The position numbers and the translations under genes were made by a program. Positions 37,077 through 45,621 of a stretch of 64,000 nucleotides of DNA are shown in pieces (position 1 is the stretch's first letter; each line of letters begins with the position of its first letter). The stretch is from VFMC01 sp963791635 (lineage in GTDB: Bacteria; Actinomycetota; Acidimicrobiia; Acidimicrobiales; Ilumatobacteraceae), in contig CAWBTC010000008.1 of NCBI GenBank assembly GCA_963791635.1, forward strand, positions 54,288 through 118,287, written 5' to 3'. Under the pieces are notes generated by a model. That model was not told where the DNA came from. It did not search any database and saw only the letters and a program-made list of their open reading frames with translations.

Positions 37077-37442
37077 ATGACCGCACTCGAGACCGTCAAC
37101 GCCATGATCCGAGCGCTGGAGCAGCGCGACGTGGAGACCGCACTGGGGTACATGACCGACGATGTCGAGTACGACAACGTGCCGATGGGCAAGGTGTTCG
37201 GCCATGAGAGTGTGCGCACCTCGCTCGGACCGTTCCTCGCCGGCTGCTCGGAGATCGAGTGGGTGATTCACCACGAGGCCGCCACCGGCGACGTCGTGAT
37301 GAACGAACGCACCGATCGGTTCCACTTCCCGCACAAGTGGGCCGAGGTGAAGGTGGCCGGTCTGTTCGTGCTGCGCGATGGCAAGGTCGCGTTGTGGCGT
37401 GACTACTTCGATCTCGCCCACGCCCGCGAACAACTCGGCTGA
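37077..37442 (+). CDS. NTF2-like protein, limonene-epoxide-hydrolase type
   Basis: A 121-residue alpha+beta barrel protein: VNAMIRALEQRDVETALGYM, then VEYDNVPMGKVFGHESVR, VIHHEAATGDVVMNERTDRF and FVLRDGKVALWRDYFD. The spacing and the paired aspartates and arginine (ERTD, WRDYFD) match limonene-1,2-epoxide hydrolases, but many such proteins have other or no activity. ATG 37077 is the only good start. The enzyme role is possible, not proven. Confidence 0.75.
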   Translation: MTALETVNAMIRALEQRDVETALGYMTDDVEYDNVPMGKVFGHESVRTSLGPFLAGCSEIEWVIHHEAATGDVVMNERTDRFHFPHKWAEVKVAGLFVLRDGKVALWRDYFDLAHAREQLG

Positions 37443-37492
37443 CCGGATCGAGTCCGCCCCGCCCGACCGGCTGACGGTCGCTCACCGCCTGA

Positions 37493-39583
37493 TCAGCTCA
37501 GGCCGTCGAGCGTCCACTCGTTGCTCTGCTGCGCAGACGCTGCGTAGCCCTCAGCCTGGCGAGCCACGAGATATGCCTCGAACTGCTCGGCCGGCATCGC
37601 CTTCGCGTAGTGGTGGCCCTGTTGGCGGACGCAACCCAGCGCGATCAGAGCGTCGGCCTGTGCACCGCTCTCCACACCTTCCGCTGTGACCGACAGCCCG
37701 ATCTCGCGCACCACGGCGATGATCGAGCGAACGATCGCCCGGTCGTGCGGATGAGTGGTGATGGTGTCGATGGCCTGACGGTCCACGCGCACCTCGTCGA
37801 TCGGCAGCTTGCGCAGGAGACTGAGCGACGACACACCGCGAGCGAAGTCGTCGAGGCACACGCGCCCACCGCGTGCGCGGAACGCGGCGAGTGTCGCTGC
37901 GGCGGTGGGGAGGTCGGCCACCACGGCCGACTCGCGCACGTCCACGGTGATCAACGACGGGTCGATGCCACGGATGAGCTCGTCGAGCGGGTTGTTGCGC
38001 CACGAGCGATCGGTCGATGACGGGGCGAGGTTGACCCGGAAGCGGAACCCATCGGGCAGACCGAACGAGGCGAGACGTCGGATGTCGGGCCGGGCGTGGG
38101 CGAACACCTTCTCGGTGAGTCGTTCCAACAAGCCTGCCTTGCGGGCGATGTTGATGAACTCGTTCGCCGTGGCCACCGTGCCGTCGGGGCGCAGCCAGCG
38201 CGCGAGCAGCTCGGCACCCACCACGCGGCCGGTGGCGGCATCGATCTCGGGCTGGAAGAACGGCATGATCTCGCCGTCTTCGATGGCTCGCCGCAGAGCC
38301 TGCTCGCTCTCGAGCATCGCCTGGAGCTCGTGGTGCATCTCGCCGTCGAACAGCTCCACGCGGTTGCGGCCCGCATGCTTGGCGCGGTACAGCGCGGCGT
38401 TGGCGTTACGGAGCAAGTCGCTCGTGGAGCCGCCGTTGCGGAGCGCCGAGGCGACACCGATGCTCACCGACGATGGCACCGCGCGGCCCTCTGCGTGTAC
38501 CGGCTGGGCGAGCACGCCCACCAGACGGCTGGCGACGGCTGCGGCGCCGGCTGTGTCGTGACCGGGGAGCACGATCACGAACTCGTCACCGCCGATTCGG
38601 CCCGCGAGACAGCCGTGTTCGATCGTTCGCGTGATGCGGTCGGCGAGCACGTTGATGAACTGGTCGCCACCGCGGTGGCCGAGGAGGTCGTTCACGGCCT
38701 TGAAGCGGTCGAGGTCACAGAACAGCAGCGCCACCGGTTCGTCGTCTGCGGCGAGCAGCTCGTCGATGCGTTCGAGCGTGCCACGGCGGTTCAGCAGACC
38801 GGTGAGCGGGTCGTGCGACGCAAGGTGGGCAAGCCGGGCGTTGGTCTCGCTGAGTTGCTCATAGGCATCGGTGAGGGCGAGCTGATCGTTGGCCATCCGC
38901 ACCGCGAGCGCCTGGCTCGTGAACTGAAGGCGGAGCGAGGCGAGCAGGGAACGCGACACGGTGTGGTGCAGTGCGAGTTGGGTGATGCCGTACCCCAGGT
39001 AGAGCGCAGCGAGCGCCTGCATGCGGGTGTCGCCGGTACTCACGAGGCCGAACGATGCCGACGCAGTGAGCGGTATCGCGTAGGCGAGGAACATGTCGCG
39101 GCGGCCCGCGCACACGATCGTGCCGACGGCCAGGCTCACGGCAGGGAACAGCGCGAACATCATCTCCACGTCCATCGCGCTCTTCGCGGCCACCCATGTG
39201 CTGAGGCCGGCGACGGAGCCGACGCACACCAGGGCCACGCCAGCCAACACCGGTGTGGTGCGGTCGATGACCGGGTGCGAGCGCACCCAGGAACACGTGA
39301 TGACCACGATGATCGTGGCCGCGATCGCACTGACAACCCAGACGCTGAGGCGCAGCTCGCTGACATCGTTGCGCATCACCGTGGCCACCAGGAGTGACAG
39401 CGGTAGCAACAGCACTTGCAGTGGCGCCAGGTTGGCGACGACGTGCTTCAAGGCGTCGTCCTGCACCCGACCGTCGAGCGACCGGTCGCGCACAACTGTT
39501 GGGGTGATCGGCGGCGGCGGCGGGTGGACGGGGGCGATCTCAGGGGTGCTGATGAGTGAACGAGCGGGTGCGTCACGGCGCAT
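37493..39583 (-). CDS. GGDEF-EAL cyclic-di-GMP protein with membrane sensor
   Basis: A 696-residue protein: membrane spans in residues about 45-210 (MASE-like), a linker helix, a GGDEF domain with intact GRIGGDEFVIVL at about 328-339, and an EAL-like domain. The GGDEF domain can therefore make cyclic-di-GMP. The EAL domain is altered: ELLAR instead of EALxR, DDFARG for DDFGTG, and VRVD where KxD is usual; the acidic metal residues remain but the lysine is arginine, so breakdown activity is uncertain. RNR at the GGDEF entry (GLLNRRGT) is present. Upstream is a repeat-rich gap shared with gluQRS. Confidence 0.85.
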   Translation of the reverse strand: MRRDAPARSLISTPEIAPVHPPPPPITPTVVRDRSLDGRVQDDALKHVVANLAPLQVLLLPLSLLVATVMRNDVSELRLSVWVVSAIAATIIVVITCSWVRSHPVIDRTTPVLAGVALVCVGSVAGLSTWVAAKSAMDVEMMFALFPAVSLAVGTIVCAGRRDMFLAYAIPLTASASFGLVSTGDTRMQALAALYLGYGITQLALHHTVSRSLLASLRLQFTSQALAVRMANDQLALTDAYEQLSETNARLAHLASHDPLTGLLNRRGTLERIDELLAADDEPVALLFCDLDRFKAVNDLLGHRGGDQFINVLADRITRTIEHGCLAGRIGGDEFVIVLPGHDTAGAAAVASRLVGVLAQPVHAEGRAVPSSVSIGVASALRNGGSTSDLLRNANAALYRAKHAGRNRVELFDGEMHHELQAMLESEQALRRAIEDGEIMPFFQPEIDAATGRVVGAELLARWLRPDGTVATANEFINIARKAGLLERLTEKVFAHARPDIRRLASFGLPDGFRFRVNLAPSSTDRSWRNNPLDELIRGIDPSLITVDVRESAVVADLPTAAATLAAFRARGGRVCLDDFARGVSSLSLLRKLPIDEVRVDRQAIDTITTHPHDRAIVRSIIAVVREIGLSVTAEGVESGAQADALIALGCVRQQGHHYAKAMPAEQFEAYLVARQAEGYAASAQQSNEWTLDGLS

Positions 39584-39768
39584 CTGTCGTCATCACCACC
39601 TTCCTGGAGTCGTGCTGTCTGGACATCGTTCGGTTCGGTTCGAACCTCGCCGCGGCCCGCGATGGGCGCGGGCAGGGGCCTGATCTTGTTGTCGGACGCA
39701 GCGGCGAGAAGTGAAGTGTTCGACGGGTGCTTGTCGACCGGCGGCGGTCAACTTCACGAAATCTTGAC

Positions 39769-39823
39769 GAACCGCGACAGAACCGCGACAGAACCGCGAC
39801 AGAATCTCGACAGAGACGCGACG
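39769..39823 (+). repeat. 11-bp tandem repeat GAACCGCGACA, five units
   Basis: Three exact units (39769, 39780, 39791) are followed by two degenerate ones (GAATCTCGACA and GAGACGCGACG), all 11 bp. One unit per helical turn would line protein contacts on one face. The array ends 54 bp before gluQRS and lies in the 294-bp gap between it and the divergent GGDEF gene; no gene is seen in the rest of that gap. Confidence 0.75.
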
Positions 39824-39877
39824 GAAGCCCACGAGAAGCGTGCACAGAATTGACGCCGTGGAACGGACGTCGATCTG

Positions 39878-40858
39878 ATGACCGACGTGATGACCGACGT
39901 GATGACCGACCTGATGACCGAGCGGACCGCCGATCGGGTCGTCGGTCGCTTCGCCCCGTCGCCCACCGGGGTCCTCCACCTCGGGAACCTGCGCACAGCG
40001 CTCGCGTCGTGGTGCGCCGCGCGAGGGGATCGAGGGGGTCGAGGGGAGTGGTTGCTCCGGATGGAGGACCTCGATCCGGTGACGTCGTCGCCCGAGCACG
40101 AGGCGCGTCAGCTCGCGCACCTTGCCCGGCTCGGCATGTGCCCCGACCGAACGGTGCTCCGTCAGTCGGAACGCTTCGATCTGTATCGGGACGCGATCGG
40201 GCGGCTCCGATCGCTCGGCCAGGTGTACCCCTGCTTCTGCACCCGGCGCGAGATCCGGGAGGCAGCCGTTGCACCTCATGGTGAACTGCCCGAGGGGGCG
40301 TACCCGGGGACGTGTCGGGATCTCACGCTCGAGCAGCGACGGCGCCATGAGCGTCACGGTCGCCGTGCCGCCCTGCGGTTGCGCACCGATGGTGAGCGGT
40401 ACTCGTTCGACGATCTCGTGTGCGGCGAGGTGTCGGGTGTCATCGACGACGTGGTGCTCCAGCGCAACGACGGTGTGCCCGCCTACAACCTCGCCGTCGT
40501 GGTCGACGACCACCTGCAGGGCGTCAATCAGGTGGTGCGCGGCGACGATCTCGCCTCGTCCACACCCCGCCAGCTGCACATCCATCGACTGCTCGGCATG
40601 CACCCTCCCGCCTACGCTCACGTGCCGCTGGTGGTGGGTGTCGACGGTGAGCGGCTGGCGAAGCGTCACGGTGCGGTCACCCTCGACGACCTCGCCGCCC
40701 GCGGCATCGGCGACGGAATGGTGCTCGAGATGCTGGCCCGCACCATCGGCGTCGAGGTCTTCGACGGGATCGATGCCGAAGAGATCGCAGCTCGGTTCTC
40801 GTTCGAGACGCTGCCTCGCACGCCGTGGACGTTCGATCCTGAGACCCTCGACATCTGA
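39878..40858 (+). CDS. gluQ: Glutamyl-Q tRNA(Asp) synthetase
   Basis: A 326-residue class I synthetase-like enzyme that attaches glutamate to queuosine of tRNA-Asp. VVGRFAPSPTGVLHLGNLRT contains the HIGH-type motif, CFCTRREI with a later CRDLT supplies zinc ligands, and LAKRHGAVTL replaces KMSKS. Lack of an anticodon-binding C-terminal domain separates it from GltX. The first 16 codons are a 12-bp tandem repeat encoding MTDV units, each beginning with ATG (39878, 39890, 39902, 39914), so the start is ambiguous; I keep the first. Whether the organism makes queuosine is not shown. Confidence 0.85.
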   Translation: MTDVMTDVMTDLMTERTADRVVGRFAPSPTGVLHLGNLRTALASWCAARGDRGGRGEWLLRMEDLDPVTSSPEHEARQLAHLARLGMCPDRTVLRQSERFDLYRDAIGRLRSLGQVYPCFCTRREIREAAVAPHGELPEGAYPGTCRDLTLEQRRRHERHGRRAALRLRTDGERYSFDDLVCGEVSGVIDDVVLQRNDGVPAYNLAVVVDDHLQGVNQVVRGDDLASSTPRQLHIHRLLGMHPPAYAHVPLVVGVDGERLAKRHGAVTLDDLAARGIGDGMVLEMLARTIGVEVFDGIDAEEIAARFSFETLPRTPWTFDPETLDI

Positions 40859-40875
40859 TCTGTCACGATGAGCGG

Positions 40876-41466
40876 GTGACCGCGTTCTCCGACCTGCAGC
40901 AGATCCTCGGCTACCAGGGAGCGATCCCCGCCGACGACGTCGACGAGTTGATCGAGATCGGCAACGAGATGTACCGCACGAAGTTCTGGACTCCGGTGTT
41001 CTGCAACACCGTCGTCCGGGCCGCCGAGGCCGTTGGTGCCTTCGAGCATCAAGACGACGATCCGGTGCCCGGTCACGAGGTGTCGCTCGCCGTGATCAGC
41101 CCCGCGTTGTTCGAGCACGTCCAGACCGATCTCGGCGTGCGCCTGTGGCCTCGTTTCCGGCAGGCCTGGCCATACATCGACTACTACGGCATCCGCGATG
41201 CGTTCGTCATCAAGTACGAGCTCGGTGGACAGGAGAGCCTACGGATCCACCACGACGTGGCTCAGGTGTCGGCCTCGGTGAAGTTGAACGACAGCTACAC
41301 CGGTGGCGAGCTCGACTTCCCCCGCCAGGGTGTCACCAACGCGGCACTGCCCGTTGGCGACCTGGTGGTGTGGCCCAGCCTGGTCACTCATCCGCACCAG
41401 AGCAACCAACTCGTCTCGGGTGTGAAGTACTCCCTCACGATCTGGTTCGAGCTGCCCCAGATCTGA
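40876..41466 (+). CDS. 2OG-Fe(II) oxygenase-like protein
   Basis: A 196-residue protein whose C-terminal half has the double-stranded beta-helix pattern: RIHHDVAQVSASVKLND (H-x-D metal pair), GGELDFPRQGV, and GDLVVWPSLVTHPHQ followed by GVKYSLTIWFE (distal histidine and the lysine/arginine that binds 2-oxoglutarate). This resembles prolyl/lysyl hydroxylase-type oxygenases. GTG 40876 comes 17 bp after gluQRS, so they may be co-transcribed. The target is unknown. Confidence 0.7.
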   Translation: MTAFSDLQQILGYQGAIPADDVDELIEIGNEMYRTKFWTPVFCNTVVRAAEAVGAFEHQDDDPVPGHEVSLAVISPALFEHVQTDLGVRLWPRFRQAWPYIDYYGIRDAFVIKYELGGQESLRIHHDVAQVSASVKLNDSYTGGELDFPRQGVTNAALPVGDLVVWPSLVTHPHQSNQLVSGVKYSLTIWFELPQI

Positions 41467-41561
41467 CGTCCACGGGCCGCGGTGCCGGGGCGCCCGGCGC
41501 AGCCCCTGCGCGCTGCCAGAACTCGGCGCTGGTTGCCTTGATTTTGTTGGGTTTCGTGCCT

Positions 41562-41588
41562 GATGTGGCGCACGGCGATTGCCACATC
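41562..41588. promoter_or_regulatory. Inverted repeat before L,D-transpeptidase gene
   Basis: GATGTGGC (41562-41569) and GCCACATC (41581-41588) form an 8-bp inverted repeat 73 bp before the L,D-transpeptidase start and 96 bp after the oxygenase stop. It may be the upstream gene's terminator or an operator; no T run favours the latter slightly. Confidence 0.4.
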
Positions 41589-41660
41589 TCGCGTCGGGCC
41601 GGACGGTAGTGTGGACATCACTCGTCGTGTTCATCCCGCCCCGCACGCCAGGTTCCCCCA

Positions 41661-42683
41661 ATGTCAGATCGCCTCCACAACTCGTCATCCGACTCGCAGC
41701 GCCATCGCGCACAGGTCTGGCTGCCGTTGCTTGCGCTTGCACTGACGGGTCTGGCGACGTCCTCGTGCACCTCGGGTGGCGGGTCGGTTCGAGCCGAGGC
41801 GCCGAGCACCCCGTTGACGATCCCCGTGTCGCCTCTGCCCGCCAGCTCGCTCGATGCCGAAACGACGACGGCTGTGACGGCGGTATCGGCGACCGAAGCA
41901 CCAACGACCGAGGCCGCCACCACGGTGGCACCCACCACGACCGCAGCGCCCACCACCACGGCAGCGCCCACCACCACGGCCGCACCCACCACCACCCTCC
42001 CGCCGAACCTCGAGATCGTCGGCCCGTCGGCCATGCTGATCGAAGCCGTCGGAGCCCGCGACGGTGAGCCCACCCGTGTCCTCCAAGAGCGGTTGTACCA
42101 GCTCGGGTTCTGGCACTCCGGCGCCGACGGCGAGTACGGCCACTCCACCAAGCAGGCCGTCATGGCCTTCCAGAAGTACTTGGGCCTGAACGCCACAGGA
42201 GAGGTCGACCAGACCACGGCCGACTATCTCACGCACTTCACCGAAAAGGCCCATGGCACCGCCGACACCGGCGACCTGATCGAGGTCGACAAGGCCAAGC
42301 AGCTGTTGTTCATCGTCCGCGGCGGCAAGACGATCTGGGTGATCAACACCTCCACGGGCAGCGAGGTGGCCTACGAGGAGGAGAACAAGAAGGAGCCGGG
42401 CACGATCGAGACCGGCGACTCGATCACCCCGACCGGTCTGTGGAAGGTGACCCGCCAGCGCGAAGAGGGCTGGTGGGAGGGCGATCTCGGGGAGATCTAT
42501 CGGCCCAAGTACTTCCGCGGGGGAATCGCGGTGCACGGGTCGAACAGCATCCCCAACTACCCCGCGTCGCACGGCTGCGTGCGGGTGAGCACTGCGGCGA
42601 TGGACTTCATCTGGGCGTTCGACCTGATGCCGTTGAAGACCACGGTGTGGGTGCACGGGGCCATCCCCGGTTCGGTGGTCTGA
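41661..42683 (+). CDS. L,D-transpeptidase lipoprotein with peptidoglycan-binding domain
   Basis: A 340-residue cell-wall enzyme. N-terminus: lipoprotein signal ending in LTGLATSSC; then a Pro/Thr linker made of PTTTAA repeats; then a peptidoglycan-binding domain (TRVLQERLYQLGFW, AVMAFQKYLGL); then a YkuD catalytic domain with HGSNSIPNYPASHGCVRVS, where the cysteine is the nucleophile. It would make 3-3 crosslinks in peptidoglycan, as such enzymes do in actinobacteria. The linker gives reach from the membrane to the wall. It is intact and has a good lipobox. Confidence 0.85.
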   Translation: MSDRLHNSSSDSQRHRAQVWLPLLALALTGLATSSCTSGGGSVRAEAPSTPLTIPVSPLPASSLDAETTTAVTAVSATEAPTTEAATTVAPTTTAAPTTTAAPTTTAAPTTTLPPNLEIVGPSAMLIEAVGARDGEPTRVLQERLYQLGFWHSGADGEYGHSTKQAVMAFQKYLGLNATGEVDQTTADYLTHFTEKAHGTADTGDLIEVDKAKQLLFIVRGGKTIWVINTSTGSEVAYEEENKKEPGTIETGDSITPTGLWKVTRQREEGWWEGDLGEIYRPKYFRGGIAVHGSNSIPNYPASHGCVRVSTAAMDFIWAFDLMPLKTTVWVHGAIPGSVV

Positions 42684-42686
42684 GCG

Positions 42687-45572
42687 GTGCTTCCCGTCAT
42701 CGGGGTGTTGCGTCCCTGGGCCTTGCCCGAACAACTGAGCCTGCGCCGCTTGCCGATGCACGTGCCGCTGCCCCTCGGTGACGATGCCCGCAAGTCGCTC
42801 GACGGGCAGTGGAGCTTCGAGCTGTTCGACACGCCGGAGTCGGTGCCCGAGACGGCGGTGCTGGGTGCCACACCCGCGGGTCGCACCGTGACGGTGCCCG
42901 GCAACTGGACGCTGCAGGACACGGGCGACTTCCCGCACTACACCAACGTGCAGATGCCCTTCCCCGGGCCGCCGCCCGCTCTGCCCGACCGCAACCCCAC
43001 CGGTGTGTACCGCCGCAGCTTCGCCATCGGCCGCGGCTGGAAGTCGCATCGCGTGTGGCTCCACGTGGGCGGTGCCGAGAGCGTCCACGCGGTGTATCTC
43101 AACGACTGCTTCATCGGCTACGGCACCGACAGTCGCCTGCCGAGTGAGTACGACATCACCGACCAGCTCGTGGCGGGTGTCAACCACCTCGCGATCGTGG
43201 TGGTGCGATACAGCGCACAGAGCTACGTCGAGGACCAGGACCAGTGGTGGATGGCAGGTCTGCACCGCAGCGTGCACATCGAGGCGCGCACGCCGGTGCA
43301 CGTCGCCAATGTGGAAGTCGATGCCGATCTGCGCCTCGCCGACGGTGCAGGACTGCTGCACGTACGCACCACCGTGGGTTTCACGAAGGTGCCCGCAGCG
43401 GGCTTCACCGTGCGCACCTGGATCGAGACCCTGGCGGGAAAACGTGTGGCCAAGCCGCGGACAGCGCCCGTGCCGCATGCGTTCGATGTGCCGTACGTGT
43501 TCAGCGGTCACTGTGTGGATGCGGTCTGGGAACTGCCGAAGGTTGCTCCGTGGAGCGCTGAGACGCCCACCCGCTACCGCGTGCACGTCGAACTGGTTCG
43601 CCCCGACGGCGTCGTTGCCGAGGCGACGTCACAGCTCGTGGGCTTCCGCCACGTGGAGGTACGCAACCGACAGCTGCTCGTGAACGGTCAACCGATCTGG
43701 ATCTTCGGTGTGAACCGCCATGACCACCACCCCGACCGCGGCAAGGCCGTCAATGTGGCTGACATGCGCGCGGACATCGAGGTGATGCGCCGCCACAACA
43801 TCACTGCCATCCGCACGTCGCACTATCCGAACGACGCCGCGTTCTACGACCTGTGTGACGAGCTCGGCATGTACGTGATCGACGAGTCGAACATCGAGAG
43901 CCACGCCTATAACACCAGCCTCTGCAACGACGAGCGCTACCTGGCCACCTGGGTCGCCCGTGGGTCGCGGATGGTGCAGCGCGACCGAAACCACCCGTCG
44001 ATCATCCTGTGGAGCCTCGGCAACGAGAGCGGCTACGGCACCAACCACGATGCGCTCGCCGGCTGGATCCGCAAGTACGACTCCAGCCGACCCCTGCACT
44101 ACGAGGGCGCCCCCTTCCACGACGGGTGGGTGGACGGCGGGCTGATGGCGAGCGACCTCGTGTGCCCGATGTACGCCTCGATCGATCGCATCCGCGAGTA
44201 CGGCCAGTCGGGTCTCGGCACTCGACCGCTCATCCTCTGCGAGTACTCGCACACGATGGGCAACTCCAACGGGTCGCTGGCCGACTACTGGCAGGCCATC
44301 ACCACCACGCCGGGTCTGCAGGGTGGCTTCCTGTGGGAGTGGAAGGACCACGGCATCCGTCAGACGCTGCCCGATGGCACGGTTCGTCTCGCGTACGGCG
44401 GCCAGTTCGGTGAGACGCCTCACGACGGCAACTTCGTCGCCGACGGTCTGGTGTCGGCCGACCTCGAACCGCACCCGGCGATGCACGAGGTCGCGTGGGT
44501 GTACCGCCCGGTCACGGTCGAGTCGGGCGCGAAGAAGGGCACGATCCGAGTCACCAATCGCCAGTCGTTCGTCGGCCTCGATGCGGTCGTCGCCAGGTGG
44601 AGCCTCCTCGTCGATGGCGCCGTCGTACGCAGCGGCACTCTGAAGCTGCCGAAGGTGGCACCGCGCACGTCGGTCGACGTGCCGCTGCCCGTCGCCGTTC
44701 CCGCGGGTTCCGGCTCGGTGCATCTGTCGGTGTGCTTCACGCTGAAGCAGCCCACCTGGTACGCCGAGGCCGGACATCTCGTCGCGTGGGACCAAGTCGA
44801 GCTGCGCGCCGCCACGCGCGCCAGGCCGGGTCGCTTCGCACCGAACCACGACGCCGCTGCGGTCGACCACGTGCTCGCGTCACCGATCGAGCTCTGCATC
44901 TTCCGAGCACCGGTCGACAACGACGGCTTCAAGCTGATGCCCGAACTGTCGCGTCGCATCCGCGTCGGCGGCACGTCGTACGTGCATTGGCAGGATCTCG
45001 GCGCCGATCGGCTGCCGGCCGACGAGCTCGTCGAGCACGCGTGGGACCGCCGGGTGGACGGCGCATCCGTCGAGTACCGCCACCATGTGGTGGTGCCCGA
45101 GCGATGTGCCGATCTGGCCCGTGTCGGGGTCACCTTCACGTTGCCTGCCGGGTTCGAGCACCTGCGCTGGTTCGGTCGTGGCCCGTTCGAGAACTACCCC
45201 GACCGCAACAGTGGGGCGATGCTCGGCATCTGGGAGGGGGCGCCCGACCGGTCGCCGTACCTCGTCCCACAGGAGTTCGGCCTGCGCACCGACTGTCGCT
45301 GGTTCGAGTTCGTCGACACGACGTCGGGACGTACGGTGCGGCTCGACGCGGTGCAGCCGGCCGCACTGCAGGTGTCGGCCACGCACTTCACCACGAACGA
45401 TCTGTACGTCGCACGCACCGAGACCGAGCTGCGTCCCCGCCCAGAACTGATCGTGCACGTCGACGTCGCCCATCGCGGCGTCGGCACCGCGAGCTGCGGA
45501 CCCGACGTGTTGGAGCAGTACAAGCTGCAGCCCGGTACCTACGACTTCGCCTACCGCCTCACCCTCTCCTGA
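42687..45572 (+). CDS. lacZ: Beta-galactosidase, GH2 family
   Basis: A 961-residue glycoside hydrolase of the LacZ type. In order: sugar-binding jelly-roll domain with FPHYTNVQMPFPGPPP, immunoglobulin-like domain, the TIM barrel with ILWSLGNESGYG (acid/base E447) and RPLILCEYSHTMGNSNG (nucleophile E519), then the beta-galactosidase small chain with WFGRGPFENYPDR and FTTNDLY. All family landmarks are intact and the length is normal. No signal peptide, so it is cytosolic. GTG 42687 opens the frame only 3 bp after the transpeptidase stop. No sugar transporter is next to it. Confidence 0.9.
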   Translation: MLPVIGVLRPWALPEQLSLRRLPMHVPLPLGDDARKSLDGQWSFELFDTPESVPETAVLGATPAGRTVTVPGNWTLQDTGDFPHYTNVQMPFPGPPPALPDRNPTGVYRRSFAIGRGWKSHRVWLHVGGAESVHAVYLNDCFIGYGTDSRLPSEYDITDQLVAGVNHLAIVVVRYSAQSYVEDQDQWWMAGLHRSVHIEARTPVHVANVEVDADLRLADGAGLLHVRTTVGFTKVPAAGFTVRTWIETLAGKRVAKPRTAPVPHAFDVPYVFSGHCVDAVWELPKVAPWSAETPTRYRVHVELVRPDGVVAEATSQLVGFRHVEVRNRQLLVNGQPIWIFGVNRHDHHPDRGKAVNVADMRADIEVMRRHNITAIRTSHYPNDAAFYDLCDELGMYVIDESNIESHAYNTSLCNDERYLATWVARGSRMVQRDRNHPSIILWSLGNESGYGTNHDALAGWIRKYDSSRPLHYEGAPFHDGWVDGGLMASDLVCPMYASIDRIREYGQSGLGTRPLILCEYSHTMGNSNGSLADYWQAITTTPGLQGGFLWEWKDHGIRQTLPDGTVRLAYGGQFGETPHDGNFVADGLVSADLEPHPAMHEVAWVYRPVTVESGAKKGTIRVTNRQSFVGLDAVVARWSLLVDGAVVRSGTLKLPKVAPRTSVDVPLPVAVPAGSGSVHLSVCFTLKQPTWYAEAGHLVAWDQVELRAATRARPGRFAPNHDAAAVDHVLASPIELCIFRAPVDNDGFKLMPELSRRIRVGGTSYVHWQDLGADRLPADELVEHAWDRRVDGASVEYRHHVVVPERCADLARVGVTFTLPAGFEHLRWFGRGPFENYPDRNSGAMLGIWEGAPDRSPYLVPQEFGLRTDCRWFEFVDTTSGRTVRLDAVQPAALQVSATHFTTNDLYVARTETELRPRPELIVHVDVAHRGVGTASCGPDVLEQYKLQPGTYDFAYRLTLS

Positions 45573-45577
45573 GGTTT

Positions 45578-45600
45578 GCCCCGGGTGGGTGCGTCGGGGC
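45578..45600. terminator. Hairpin between convergent lacZ and MBL-Rieske genes
   Basis: GCCCCG (45578-45583) and CGGGGC (45595-45600) form a 6-bp stem around 11 nt, 6 bp after the lacZ stop. No T run, so a weak bidirectional terminator at best. Confidence 0.35.
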
Positions 45601-45621
45601 GGTGCATCGGTCAGGAGCAGG

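Noticed and set aside
41930..41997. ACCACC-rich tandem repeats before the peptidoglycan-binding domain as a non-coding repeat
   Set aside because: They encode the Pro/Thr linker of the L,D-transpeptidase in frame.
41685..43586. A 633-codon leftward frame over the L,D-transpeptidase and lacZ
   Set aside because: It spans two real genes on the other strand and reads as low-complexity His/Gly/Arg sequence.
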